Positions 1-5,346 of a DNA stretch of 5,368 nt are shown here, in pieces (the first letter of the stretch is position 1; the number at the start of each line of letters is the position of its first letter). This DNA comes from Robiginitomaculum sp. (GTDB taxonomy: Bacteria; Pseudomonadota; Alphaproteobacteria; Caulobacterales; Maricaulaceae): NCBI GenBank assembly GCA_027071965.1, contig JALSYJ010000036.1, positions 1 through 5,368 on the forward strand. The letters are read 5' to 3'. Made by a program: the position numbers and the translations under genes. Under the pieces are notes generated by a model. That model was not told where the DNA came from and searched no databases. It saw only the letters and a list, made by a program, of their open reading frames with translations.

Positions 1-1304
1 AAATGATCATCAACGCCCTTAACTCTGGCGCCAAAGTGTTTATGGCTGATTTTGAAGATGCTTCCAGCCCGTTTTGGAGCAATATGATTGCGGGGCAGAT
101 AAATCTGCGTGACGCCAATCTTCGCACCATTGAGTACCAGCACCCGGATAAAAACAAAACCTATAAACTTAATCCTGATCCAGCGGTTCTTCTGGTAAGA
201 CCTAGGGGCTGGCATTTGGAAGAAGCTCATATGCAAATAGATGGTGAAGCAATTTCTGCCAGTTTATTTGATTTTGGCCTATACCTGTTTCACAATCACT
301 CAATCTTAAAATCCTTAAATTCCGGCCCGTATTTTTATCTGCCAAAACTTGAAAATTCCAAAGAAGCAAGATTGTGGAATCTGGTAATTTTGCATGCGCA
401 ATCAAAACTCGGCCTACCCACAGGAACCGTGCGGGTAACTGTATTGATTGAAACTATTTTGGCCAGCCTGCAGCTAGATGAGATAATATATGAGCTGCGT
501 GATCATATTTGCGGGCTTAACTGTGGGCGCTGGGACTATATCTTTAGCTATATAAAACGCTTTGCGCGCCATAAAGACAAGGTTCTGCCAGATCGGGCCG
601 AGGTTACCATGACCTCTGGTTTCATGCGGGCCTATTCACAGAATGTTATCGAAATATGCCACAGGCGGGGAGCTCACGCCATTGGTGGCATGGCAGCGCA
701 AATTCCGGTAAAAAACAACGAAAAAGCCAATGCAGAAGCCTTTGCCAAGGTTCGCGCCGACAAGGAGCGCGAAGTCATTGATGGCCATGATGGCACATGG
801 GTGGCTCACCCCGGCATGGTGGAGCTGGCCATGAAGGTGTTTGATCATCATATGCCAAAGGCCAATCAAATTGAACGGCGAGTCGGCAAAGTCAACAATG
901 CCAGCACCTTGATCCGCCCCAGCACCGGCAAAATTACCATGAATGGGGTGCGCACAAATGTGGAAGTAGGCATTTTATATATTGCCGCATGGTTGTGCGG
1001 TCAGGGTGCGGTGCCAATTCATAACTTGATGGAAGATGCTGCAACCGCCGAGATATCCAGAGCGCAATTATGGCAATGGCGGATACATGGCGCCCTGCTT
1101 GATACCGGCGATACCATAACCGCCCAACTGCTGGATGAAATATTTAACCAAACCAGTAAGCAATTCCAGAAACATCTGGGCCATGAAGAATATCAGAACC
1201 GAAAAATAGAAGCTGCCACACAAATTATGCGAGATATGGTAATGGCGGATGAATTCGCCGAGTTTCTGACCATACCGGCATATAAGCTAATACAAAATCA
1301 GTAA
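1..1304 (+). CDS. aceB: Malate synthase A, 5'-truncated by window edge
   Basis: Condenses glyoxylate with acetyl-CoA to give malate, the second step of the cytoplasmic glyoxylate shunt, which allows growth on acetate or fatty acids. Only the C-terminal 433 residues are present. The ATG at position 3 is internal: it aligns with about residue 102 of the 533-residue E. coli enzyme (a KMVINALN-like context), so roughly 100 N-terminal residues lie outside the window. Counting from that Met, visible features are the family signature RDHICGLNCGRWDYIF at 166-181, the active-site Arg in RPRG (66), the metal-binding Glu of LIET (150) and Asp of RWDY (178), and the catalytic-base Asp in LMEDAATAEISR (345). 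The reading frame is intact to a TAA stop, and the C-terminus FLTIPAYKL matches the usual family end. The isocitrate lyase partner is not visible. Identity is secure by recalled similarity to AceB; the promoter lies off-window. Confidence 0.96.
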   Translation, partial: MIINALNSGAKVFMADFEDASSPFWSNMIAGQINLRDANLRTIEYQHPDKNKTYKLNPDPAVLLVRPRGWHLEEAHMQIDGEAISASLFDFGLYLFHNHSILKSLNSGPYFYLPKLENSKEARLWNLVILHAQSKLGLPTGTVRVTVLIETILASLQLDEIIYELRDHICGLNCGRWDYIFSYIKRFARHKDKVLPDRAEVTMTSGFMRAYSQNVIEICHRRGAHAIGGMAAQIPVKNNEKANAEAFAKVRADKEREVIDGHDGTWVAHPGMVELAMKVFDHHMPKANQIERRVGKVNNASTLIRPSTGKITMNGVRTNVEVGILYIAAWLCGQGAVPIHNLMEDAATAEISRAQLWQWRIHGALLDTGDTITAQLLDEIFNQTSKQFQKHLGHEEYQNRKIEAATQIMRDMVMADEFAEFLTIPAYKLIQNQ

Positions 1305-1329
1305 AAGCTGACGATCCGGCCATAATATC

Positions 1330-1351
1330 CACCATGGGCCAGCCCTTGGTG
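1330..1351. terminator. Hairpin between convergent aceB and csp genes
   Basis: A near-perfect inverted repeat, CACCATGGGC and GCCCTTGGTG around a CA centre, with 9 of 10 positions paired and one T-T mismatch. In practice the loop would be four bases. It sits between the aceB stop (1304) and the cold-shock gene stop (1352), which converge here, so a bidirectional terminator is the natural reading. No T-run follows on either strand, so it is not a canonical intrinsic terminator and could instead be a 3'-end stabilising stem. Confidence 0.45.
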
Positions 1352-1837
1352 TTAGGATTGTGGCAGTCTGATTTTGGTGACGCTATAGCCCTTGGGGCCT
1401 TTGGCAGTCTGTACCAATACTTCTTGTTCTGGCGCAATATCCATCAATCCTGCGTGGCTTAAAGTCTCGGCGTGAACAAATGTATCCTTGTCTTCTCCTT
1501 GCAGATTGACAAAGCCATAGCCCTTAACCCGATTAAACCATTTTACTGTTGCCTTGTGATAATCGCTCTCATCCTCGCCCTCATCAAACGGAACCGGCTC
1601 AGGCTTGTCATGCAGGAAATCCAGTATTTCAAGGGCCTGCAAACCCTTAGCGCCCCGAACCACAGTACATACCACTTTATCGCCTTCGATGGGAGAGGTT
1701 GCGCCAAAATCCCGTAGAGTAGAGATATGTAACATTACGTCACTCTCTTCATCCTCTGACTCAATAAATCCGTACCCTTTACCAGCGTCGAACCATTTGA
1801 TTCGACCTTCAAATTTTGTGTTTTCCTGTTCGCCCAT
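1352..1837 (-). CDS. Dual cold-shock-domain protein (CspA family)
   Basis: Predicted cytoplasmic single-stranded RNA/DNA-binding protein with two tandem cold-shock (OB-fold) domains, likely an RNA chaperone. Using the 161-residue form, domain 1 spans about 8-72, with RNP1 as KGYGFIE (20-26) and a diverged RNP2 VMLHIS. Domain 2 spans about 94-158, with RNP1 KGYGFVN and RNP2 TFVHAE. An acidic, proline-containing linker (about 76-92) separates them. This two-domain form is typical of Alphaproteobacteria, unlike the single 70-residue CspA of enterics. I chose the ATG at 1837 because GGGGAAG lies 7 bases upstream and the domain begins soon after. An in-frame ATG at 1873 would add 12 residues and also has an AGGG 7 bases upstream, so a 173-residue form is possible. 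It is convergent with aceB and divergent from the response-regulator genes. Whether it is cold-induced cannot be judged from sequence. Confidence 0.93.
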   Translation of the reverse strand: MGEQENTKFEGRIKWFDAGKGYGFIESEDEESDVMLHISTLRDFGATSPIEGDKVVCTVVRGAKGLQALEILDFLHDKPEPVPFDEGEDESDYHKATVKWFNRVKGYGFVNLQGEDKDTFVHAETLSHAGLMDIAPEQEVLVQTAKGPKGYSVTKIRLPQS

Positions 1838-1844
1838 AGTCTGA

Positions 1845-1851
1845 CTTCCCC
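1845..1851 (-). promoter_or_regulatory. Ribosome binding site deciding the csp start
   Basis: On the minus strand this reads GGGGAAG, with 7 bases to the ATG at 1837. It supports the shorter start. A competing AGGG at 1881-1884, also 7 bases from its ATG at 1873, keeps the longer form open. Confidence 0.55.
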
Positions 1852-1904
1852 ATACGCAAAACATGTTTAACATAAATTCACCCTATGCGTGAAGCAAAAA
1901 ATCA

Positions 1905-1930
1905 TTGAAATCGTTTCTTGAACGAAATTT
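1905..1930 (-). other. Inverted repeat in the csp upstream region
   Basis: A short inverted repeat, TCGTT and AACGA around a five-base centre, lies inside an AT-rich stretch about 75-85 bases upstream of the favoured csp start. If the transcript starts upstream of it, it would form a small 5'-leader stem, as in some cold-shock mRNAs. It could equally be an operator or chance. I found no convincing -35/-10 pair for csp on this strand. Confidence 0.2.
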
Positions 1931-2036
1931 TCTGCCCTTTTGACCTGCGCAACAATAGATACAGACGAACACCCCAAACCATCTGGCAACTATAATGGCT
2001 GACTATTGCGGCAATGATTGTTTGAAAAAAAATGCT

Positions 2037-2065
2037 TTGAGCACCAATAAAAAGATAAATATCAA
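2037..2065 (+). promoter_or_regulatory. Weak candidate promoter for the response-regulator pair
   Basis: TTGAGC (2037-2042) and TATCAA (2060-2065) are 17 bases apart, about 60 bases upstream of the coding start, in a very AT-rich stretch. A perfect TATAAT also occurs at 1991-1996, but no recognisable -35 lies at the right distance from it. Both are weak matches in AT-rich sequence. The rest of 1874-2126 shows only the 11-base palindrome ATTGCGGCAAT at 2005-2015. Confidence 0.2.
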
Positions 2066-2117
2066 GAAAAAATTTATATGTCCTTGCTAGGCTCCATCGC
2101 TCGCATGCTTCAAAGCC

Positions 2118-2123
2118 AAGGAG
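2118..2123 (+). promoter_or_regulatory. Ribosome binding site of the first response regulator
   Basis: AAGGAG lies only 3 bases before the ATG at 2127 but 6 bases before the GTG at 2130, the next codon. The spacing favours the GTG, which would shorten the protein by one residue. The ATG is kept as the conventional annotation. Confidence 0.6.
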
Positions 2124-2126
2124 AAA

Positions 2127-3017
2127 ATGGTGATATCAACACCAATATCCGCTAAATCAGTTCTGGTCGCAGAAACACAACCGTTTTTGCGATCCATACT
2201 GGTAGACATATTGCGTAATATCGGAATTTCAAAAATTCATACGGCAAGCTCCTGCCCAGAAGCTGTCTCACAAATACAGACATGGCTTCCAGATGCTATT
2301 ATTTTGGACTGGCAACTAAAAGATGGTTCAGGAGTGACACTGGCCAACTGGGTTCGTAAATCACCTGACAGTCCAAACCCGGAACTTCCCATCGTTATCG
2401 TGACCGGGGATACAGCCCAGGAAAACATCCTAAAAGCCAGAGACTGCGGAATTGATGAGATTATCGTAAAGCCGGTAGTCCCAAAGTCTGTTATTTCAAG
2501 AATAAAAATACTGCTTTCCTCCAAACGAGGTTTTGTAAACAGCCCCTCTTTTGTCGGCCCTGACCGCAGAAGGCGCAAATCCGACAATTATAATGGCCGC
2601 AAACGGCGCCTGAAGGATACGCTGGAAGACCCGGCTATCGAGATGGAAATATTTGCCTTATGCCGAGAGATTGAACGTCAGATACCCCTGCTTGATATCG
2701 AGGACAGGGCCAGTGTCATGCGGCTTTATATGGTTAGCCAAAGTCTGTGGGATAAAGCGATTGCAGCAAAAAATTGCTGCCTGGAAGCTGCCGCCAAATC
2801 CATGTTTAACTATATTCAAAACACAGGGATATCAGGAAAGCTGGAAATAGCAGTAATAAAAAATCATCTTCAGGCCATAGCTGACTTGCAAAACCAGACG
2901 CAAAACAGAGAAACCGACCCTTCGATCATATTAGAAAAAATAGAAAACCTGAATGATCAGCCCATTATGTCATCACCTGCACAACCTGCAAAAAGAACGA
3001 ACCATTGTCACAATTAA
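2127..3017 (+). CDS. Response regulator with atypical receiver and helical C-terminal region
   Basis: A 296-residue cytoplasmic protein. A CheY-like receiver domain (about 10-132) keeps the phosphoacceptor Asp61 (ILDWQ), Thr93 (VTGD) and Lys115 (VKPVVPK). The acidic pair at the end of the first beta strand is changed: aligned with its downstream paralogue VDDQDFL, this protein reads AETQPFL, so the first Asp is Glu16 and the second, a Mg2+ ligand, is Thr17. Phosphorylation may therefore be weakened or lost. A basic linker follows (VGPDRRRR at 143-150, then YNGRKRR at 155-161), then a predicted helical region (about 168-256) with no recognised DNA-binding or enzymatic motif. The tail (about 257-296) is polar and probably disordered. 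The next gene overlaps its end by 13 bases and is a clear paralogue, which points to tandem duplication and co-transcription. No cognate kinase is visible. A chemotaxis or motility role is inferred from cheYZ downstream. Confidence 0.88.
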   Translation: MVISTPISAKSVLVAETQPFLRSILVDILRNIGISKIHTASSCPEAVSQIQTWLPDAIILDWQLKDGSGVTLANWVRKSPDSPNPELPIVIVTGDTAQENILKARDCGIDEIIVKPVVPKSVISRIKILLSSKRGFVNSPSFVGPDRRRRKSDNYNGRKRRLKDTLEDPAIEMEIFALCREIERQIPLLDIEDRASVMRLYMVSQSLWDKAIAAKNCCLEAAAKSMFNYIQNTGISGKLEIAVIKNHLQAIADLQNQTQNRETDPSIILEKIENLNDQPIMSSPAQPAKRTNHCHN

Positions 3018-3907
3018 TAGAAAAAATAGCCAAATGCACATTCCTGATCGTTGATGATCAGGATTTCTTGTGTTCTGTACTTGCTGATCTGATGCGCGGC
3101 TTTGGAGCTTATGACTCCCATTCGGCCAGAAATGGCGCCCATGCCATCGAAATGCTTGGCAATATAAAGCCAGACATCATCTTTACTGATCTAAATATGG
3201 AGCCGGTAAACGGATTTGAACTGACCCAATGGGTGCGCAGGTCTCCCAAAAGTCCAAATCAGGAAGTTCCGATTATTATGCTTACCGGCAGCTCTGATCT
3301 TGAGACCATACACACAGCCCGTGATTATGGCGTATCTGAACTGCTTATAAAGCCAGTGGTTCCCAAACAGGTTTTGTCACGGCTGCACGCAGTTCTTGAA
3401 GAACCCAGAAAATTCATTCGCTCAAAAAACTATGTTGGCCCGGATCGGCGGCGCAATCGCGATAAAAAATATGATGGCCCATTTCGTCGCGCCTGTGACC
3501 CCATGCAGATCAAGTCCACCACTGAGGCAGCAAAGAACGCTGAACATGCAATTCGCGCTCTGGTTTATTCACTGGTACAGATTGTTGCAAAGCTCTCTCC
3601 CAAAGACCACAAAAACTACAGCCAGTTGCTGGGCAGTATCTCGGCATTGAAACACCTTGCCATTGAGTCAGATAACGCCCCGGTAGCCAAGGCAATCTGG
3701 TCAATGGAAAATTATGTGAATGCTATGGGAACGAGCGGGAGCCTTAGTGTCGCATTATTGCAGGAGCATCTGGAGTGCATCGCCCTCCTTAGTGACCCGG
3801 CTAAGGTTTCAGAAGAAAAAAGCAAGGGCATGATCCAGAACCTTACCAGATCAGTCACCAAAAACCTGGCCCAGATAGGCGGCAAAGCCAGGGTCAGGAC
3901 CAGCTAA
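3005..3907 (+). CDS. Response regulator, paralogue of the preceding gene, intact receiver
   Basis: A 300-residue protein from a TTG start. No ATG or GTG is in frame between the upstream stop at 2954-2956 and the first beta strand, and any later start would cut into the receiver fold. The receiver (about 11-133) has a full active site: Asp17-Asp18, phosphoacceptor Asp62 (FTDLN), Thr94 (LTGS) and Lys116 followed by Pro. The basic linker YVGPDRRR (143-150) and YDGPFRRA (156-163) follow, then a helical region (about 170-265) that aligns with the neighbour at positions such as SG.L..A....HL..IA.L. No helix-turn-helix, EAL, GGDEF or HATPase motif is seen, so output is probably through protein contacts. 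It overlaps the previous gene by 13 bases and has no strong Shine-Dalgarno, which suggests translational coupling. A 245-base gap separates it from cheY, which therefore probably has its own promoter. Confidence 0.9.
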   Translation: MSQLIEKIAKCTFLIVDDQDFLCSVLADLMRGFGAYDSHSARNGAHAIEMLGNIKPDIIFTDLNMEPVNGFELTQWVRRSPKSPNQEVPIIMLTGSSDLETIHTARDYGVSELLIKPVVPKQVLSRLHAVLEEPRKFIRSKNYVGPDRRRNRDKKYDGPFRRACDPMQIKSTTEAAKNAEHAIRALVYSLVQIVAKLSPKDHKNYSQLLGSISALKHLAIESDNAPVAKAIWSMENYVNAMGTSGSLSVALLQEHLECIALLSDPAKVSEEKSKGMIQNLTRSVTKNLAQIGGKARVRTS

Positions 3908-3931
3908 CTCTGAAATTGGCTTCGTATTGCT

Positions 3932-3951
3932 TTTGCATTTTGGCATGCAAA
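3932..3951 (+). terminator. Weak hairpin after the response-regulator pair
   Basis: TTTGCAT and ATGCAAA form a perfect 7-base stem around the loop TTTGGC, 25 bases after the TAA at 3907. The stem is AT-rich and is followed by AAATAAAG, not a T-run, so it is at best a weak terminator or a 3'-end stem. Confidence 0.3.
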
Positions 3952-4037
3952 CCAAATAAAGTGCGCTCAGCCTGAGATTGTTCATCACATTTTACGATAA
4001 TTTTGAGTTTAACTGCAAAAAAAATTCATCATAAGCC

Positions 4038-4048
4038 TTAACCTTAAC
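4038..4048 (+). promoter_or_regulatory. TTAACC-TTAAC motif upstream of cheY, CtrA half-site-like
   Basis: Two TTAAC cores occur 6 bases apart, with another at 4009-4013. CtrA, the alphaproteobacterial regulator that controls motility genes in many species, recognises TTAA-N7-TTAA or single TTAACC-like half-sites. The spacing here does not fit the full site, so this is only a half-site resemblance in AT-rich DNA. No convincing sigma-70 or sigma-28 promoter was found in 3908-4152. Confidence 0.2.
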
Positions 4049-4060
4049 AGTGTTTTCATC

Positions 4061-4078
4061 GTCTTTGGTTACAAAGGC
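4061..4078 (+). other. Small stem in the cheY upstream region
   Basis: GTCTTTG and CAAAGGC pair around the loop GTTA, giving seven pairs including one T-G wobble. It may be part of the cheY 5' leader or an operator; nothing in the sequence decides between these. Confidence 0.2.
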
Positions 4079-4117
4079 TCCAATCAGTGGCGGTTGTGCC
4101 AGTGAAACAAGCAAAAA

Positions 4118-4132
4118 ACCCGAGCAACGGGT
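4118..4132 (+). other. GC-rich stem just before the cheY ribosome binding site
   Basis: ACCCG and CGGGT form a perfect five-base stem around the loop AGCAA, ending 9 bases before the GGAG of cheY. A TATAAT overlaps its end (4132-4137), but it has no matching -35 and would start transcription almost at the ribosome binding site, so it is probably not a promoter. The stem could influence ribosome access. Confidence 0.25.
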
Positions 4133-4141
4133 ATAATAAAT

Positions 4142-4145
4142 GGAG
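4142..4145 (+). promoter_or_regulatory. Ribosome binding site deciding the cheY start
   Basis: GGAG with 7 bases to the ATG at 4153. It fixes this start over an in-frame GTG at 4087, which would add 22 residues that do not belong to the CheY fold. Confidence 0.8.
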
Positions 4146-4152
4146 TGTTTTT

Positions 4153-4542
4153 ATGGCTGTGGATACGAACATGCCGGTTTTGGTGGTTGATGACTACAAG
4201 ACCATGTGCCGCATTATGCGCAACTTGTTAAAGCAATTGGGGTTCAACAATGTTGAGGATGCTGCAGATGGAGCCGAGGCATTGGAAAAAATGCAAAGCG
4301 GCAAAAATTTTGGCCTGGTGATTTCTGATTGGAATATGGAGCCCATGACTGGTTTTGAGCTCTTGAAACAGGTTCGCGCTGATGAGAAGTTAAAAGGTAC
4401 CCCGTTCATTATGATTACGGCGGAATCTAAAACCGAAAATGTAATAGCTGCCAAGCGTGCCGGCGTAAATAATTACATAGTAAAACCTTTTAATGCCACC
4501 ACATTGAAGGCCAAAATGGCCTCTGTTTTGGGTGACTTTTAG
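4153..4542 (+). CDS. cheY: Chemotaxis response regulator CheY
   Basis: A 129-residue single-domain receiver that, when phosphorylated by CheA, binds the flagellar switch protein FliM and changes motor rotation. All key residues are present: acidic pair Asp13-Asp14 (VVDDYKTM), phosphoacceptor Asp59 in SDWNMEPMTG, Thr89 (MITAES), the switch aromatic Tyr108 (NNYIVKPF) and Lys111. These match E. coli CheY Asp12/13, Asp57, Thr87, Tyr106 and Lys109. The length is normal for CheY and no output domain follows. The SDWNM segment and Tyr before the conserved Lys mark it as a motor-type CheY rather than a generic receiver. The start at 4153 is chosen for its GGAG site. cheZ begins 24 bases after its stop, so the two are almost certainly co-transcribed. 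CheA is not in the window. Confidence 0.95.
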   Translation: MAVDTNMPVLVVDDYKTMCRIMRNLLKQLGFNNVEDAADGAEALEKMQSGKNFGLVISDWNMEPMTGFELLKQVRADEKLKGTPFIMITAESKTENVIAAKRAGVNNYIVKPFNATTLKAKMASVLGDF

Positions 4543-4554
4543 TATTTGTTTCAC

Positions 4555-4560
4555 GGGGAA
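4555..4560 (+). promoter_or_regulatory. Ribosome binding site deciding the cheZ start
   Basis: GGGGAA with 6 bases to the ATG at 4567. It favours that start over an in-frame TTG at 4546, which lies upstream of the site. Confidence 0.8.
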
Positions 4561-4566
4561 GTTCCA

Positions 4567-5250
4567 ATGCCAGCTTTTGATGTAGCTAATAAAATTCGCG
4601 ATGCGCTTGAAGATCTAAAAGCCGCCGATCTGGATGACCCCAGATTGATGGAGGTGTTAAGTCTGGCGGAAAATCTTGTGGACACCATGAAAATGTTTTT
4701 TGGTGCCATGGATCATTCTGTTCTGGATGAGTTCAAGCATATCGGCTCCTATATAAACAGAACCCGCGAGGAAATAGCAGCTCTTAGACCAAATGATATT
4801 CATGGTTCGCGCATCCCTACTGCTGGTGCCGAATTAGAAGCTGTTGTTGGTGATACGGAGCGAGCTACCGAAAGCATTATGACCCTGGCTGAGGATATTA
4901 TGTCTTTGGAAGCTAACGATCTTGAAACTTACAAGACCCAAGTTGATACCGCGATGATGCAGATGATCGAAGCCTGCTCGTTCCAGGACATTACCGGGCA
5001 AAGAGTGTCAAAAGTGGTTGCTACCCTGACACATATCGAAGAGCGGGTATCCAGGTTTTCCGAAGTAATGGGCGTTATGGATGCTGATACGCCTATGACT
5101 GATAAGGAAAAATGGCAGGCTGAAAACCTGCTTAATGGCCCACAGCTTGATGGCCCGGCCACCGGTCAGGATGCCATTGACGCTTTGTTTGACGGCGAGA
5201 CCAGTGAAGAAGCTCTTGGCCAGGACGACATAGACAATATGTTTGACTAG
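4567..5250 (+). CDS. cheZ: CheY-phosphate phosphatase CheZ
   Basis: A 227-residue protein that dephosphorylates CheY-P to end the motor signal. The diagnostic element is the active-site helix at 136-146, ACSFQDITGQR. Asp141 and Gln145 correspond to E. coli CheZ Asp143 and Gln147, the latter inserting into the CheY active site. The rest is mostly helical: an N-terminal helix (about 4-20) and long helices at about 27-75 and 98-168 that would form the family's four-helix-bundle dimer. An acidic disordered tail (about 172-227) ends in a CheY-binding-like peptide, GQDDIDNMFD, preceded by a similar copy, GQDAIDALFDG (200-210). E. coli CheZ has one such C-terminal CheY-docking peptide. The start at 4567 is set by GGGGAA. 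It follows cheY by 24 bases, as expected for enzyme and substrate. A REP-like palindrome begins right after the stop and may end the transcript. Confidence 0.94.
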   Translation: MPAFDVANKIRDALEDLKAADLDDPRLMEVLSLAENLVDTMKMFFGAMDHSVLDEFKHIGSYINRTREEIAALRPNDIHGSRIPTAGAELEAVVGDTERATESIMTLAEDIMSLEANDLETYKTQVDTAMMQMIEACSFQDITGQRVSKVVATLTHIEERVSRFSEVMGVMDADTPMTDKEKWQAENLLNGPQLDGPATGQDAIDALFDGETSEEALGQDDIDNMFD

Positions 5251-5251
5251 A

Positions 5252-5331
5252 GCATTTTCAGCAAAAGTGGGAAGTTCTTGTTTGTTCTACCGCTTCGCTA
5301 CTTGAGAACCGGTTTTGCGTTTCGAAAATGC
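5252..5331. repeat. REP-like imperfect palindrome downstream of cheZ
   Basis: An 80-base imperfect palindrome one base after the cheZ stop. The outer stem is GCATTTTC (5252-5259) with GAAAATGC (5324-5331), 8 of 8. The next stem is GCAAAA (5261-5266) with TTTTGC (5313-5318). An inner stem is GTTCT (5274-5278) with AGAAC (5305-5309), extendable by two wobble pairs. The core words AGCATTTTCAGCAAAAGTGG, AACCGGTTTTGCG and GAAAATGCG resemble, from memory, a palindromic intergenic repeat common in alphaproteobacterial genomes. It may act as a bidirectional terminator or mRNA 3'-end stabiliser. No database check was possible. Confidence 0.7.
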
Positions 5332-5346
5332 GACAAAACAAAATTT

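Noticed and set aside
1472..1844. Plus-strand ORFs antisense to the cold-shock gene
   Set aside because: They lie opposite a well-supported coding region with both RNP motifs, and their translations show no domain-like pattern.
1921..1970. TTGACC at 1940-1945 as a -35 element, and a possible LexA-type GTTC/GAAC site nearby
   Set aside because: No -10-like hexamer occurs at the right distance after TTGACC, and the GAAC words do not have the seven-base spacing of the alphaproteobacterial SOS box.
2078..2155. 25-codon ORF (begins MSLLGSIARMLQ) overlapping the start of the first response regulator
   Set aside because: Only a weak A-rich stretch precedes it, there is no recognisable similarity, and an ORF this short is expected by chance. 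It would be worth keeping only if relatives conserve it.
4132..4137. Perfect TATAAT before cheY as a -10 element
   Set aside because: No -35 at 16-18 bases upstream, and transcription would begin almost at the Shine-Dalgarno.
4087..4152. 22-residue N-terminal extension of CheY from a GTG at 4087
   Set aside because: No ribosome binding site before the GTG, the added residues lie outside the receiver fold, and the ATG at 4153 has GGAG at proper spacing and gives the normal CheY length.
4546..4566. Seven-residue extension of CheZ from a TTG at 4546
   Set aside because: The GGGGAA site lies downstream of this TTG and 6 bases before the ATG at 4567, so the ATG is the better start.
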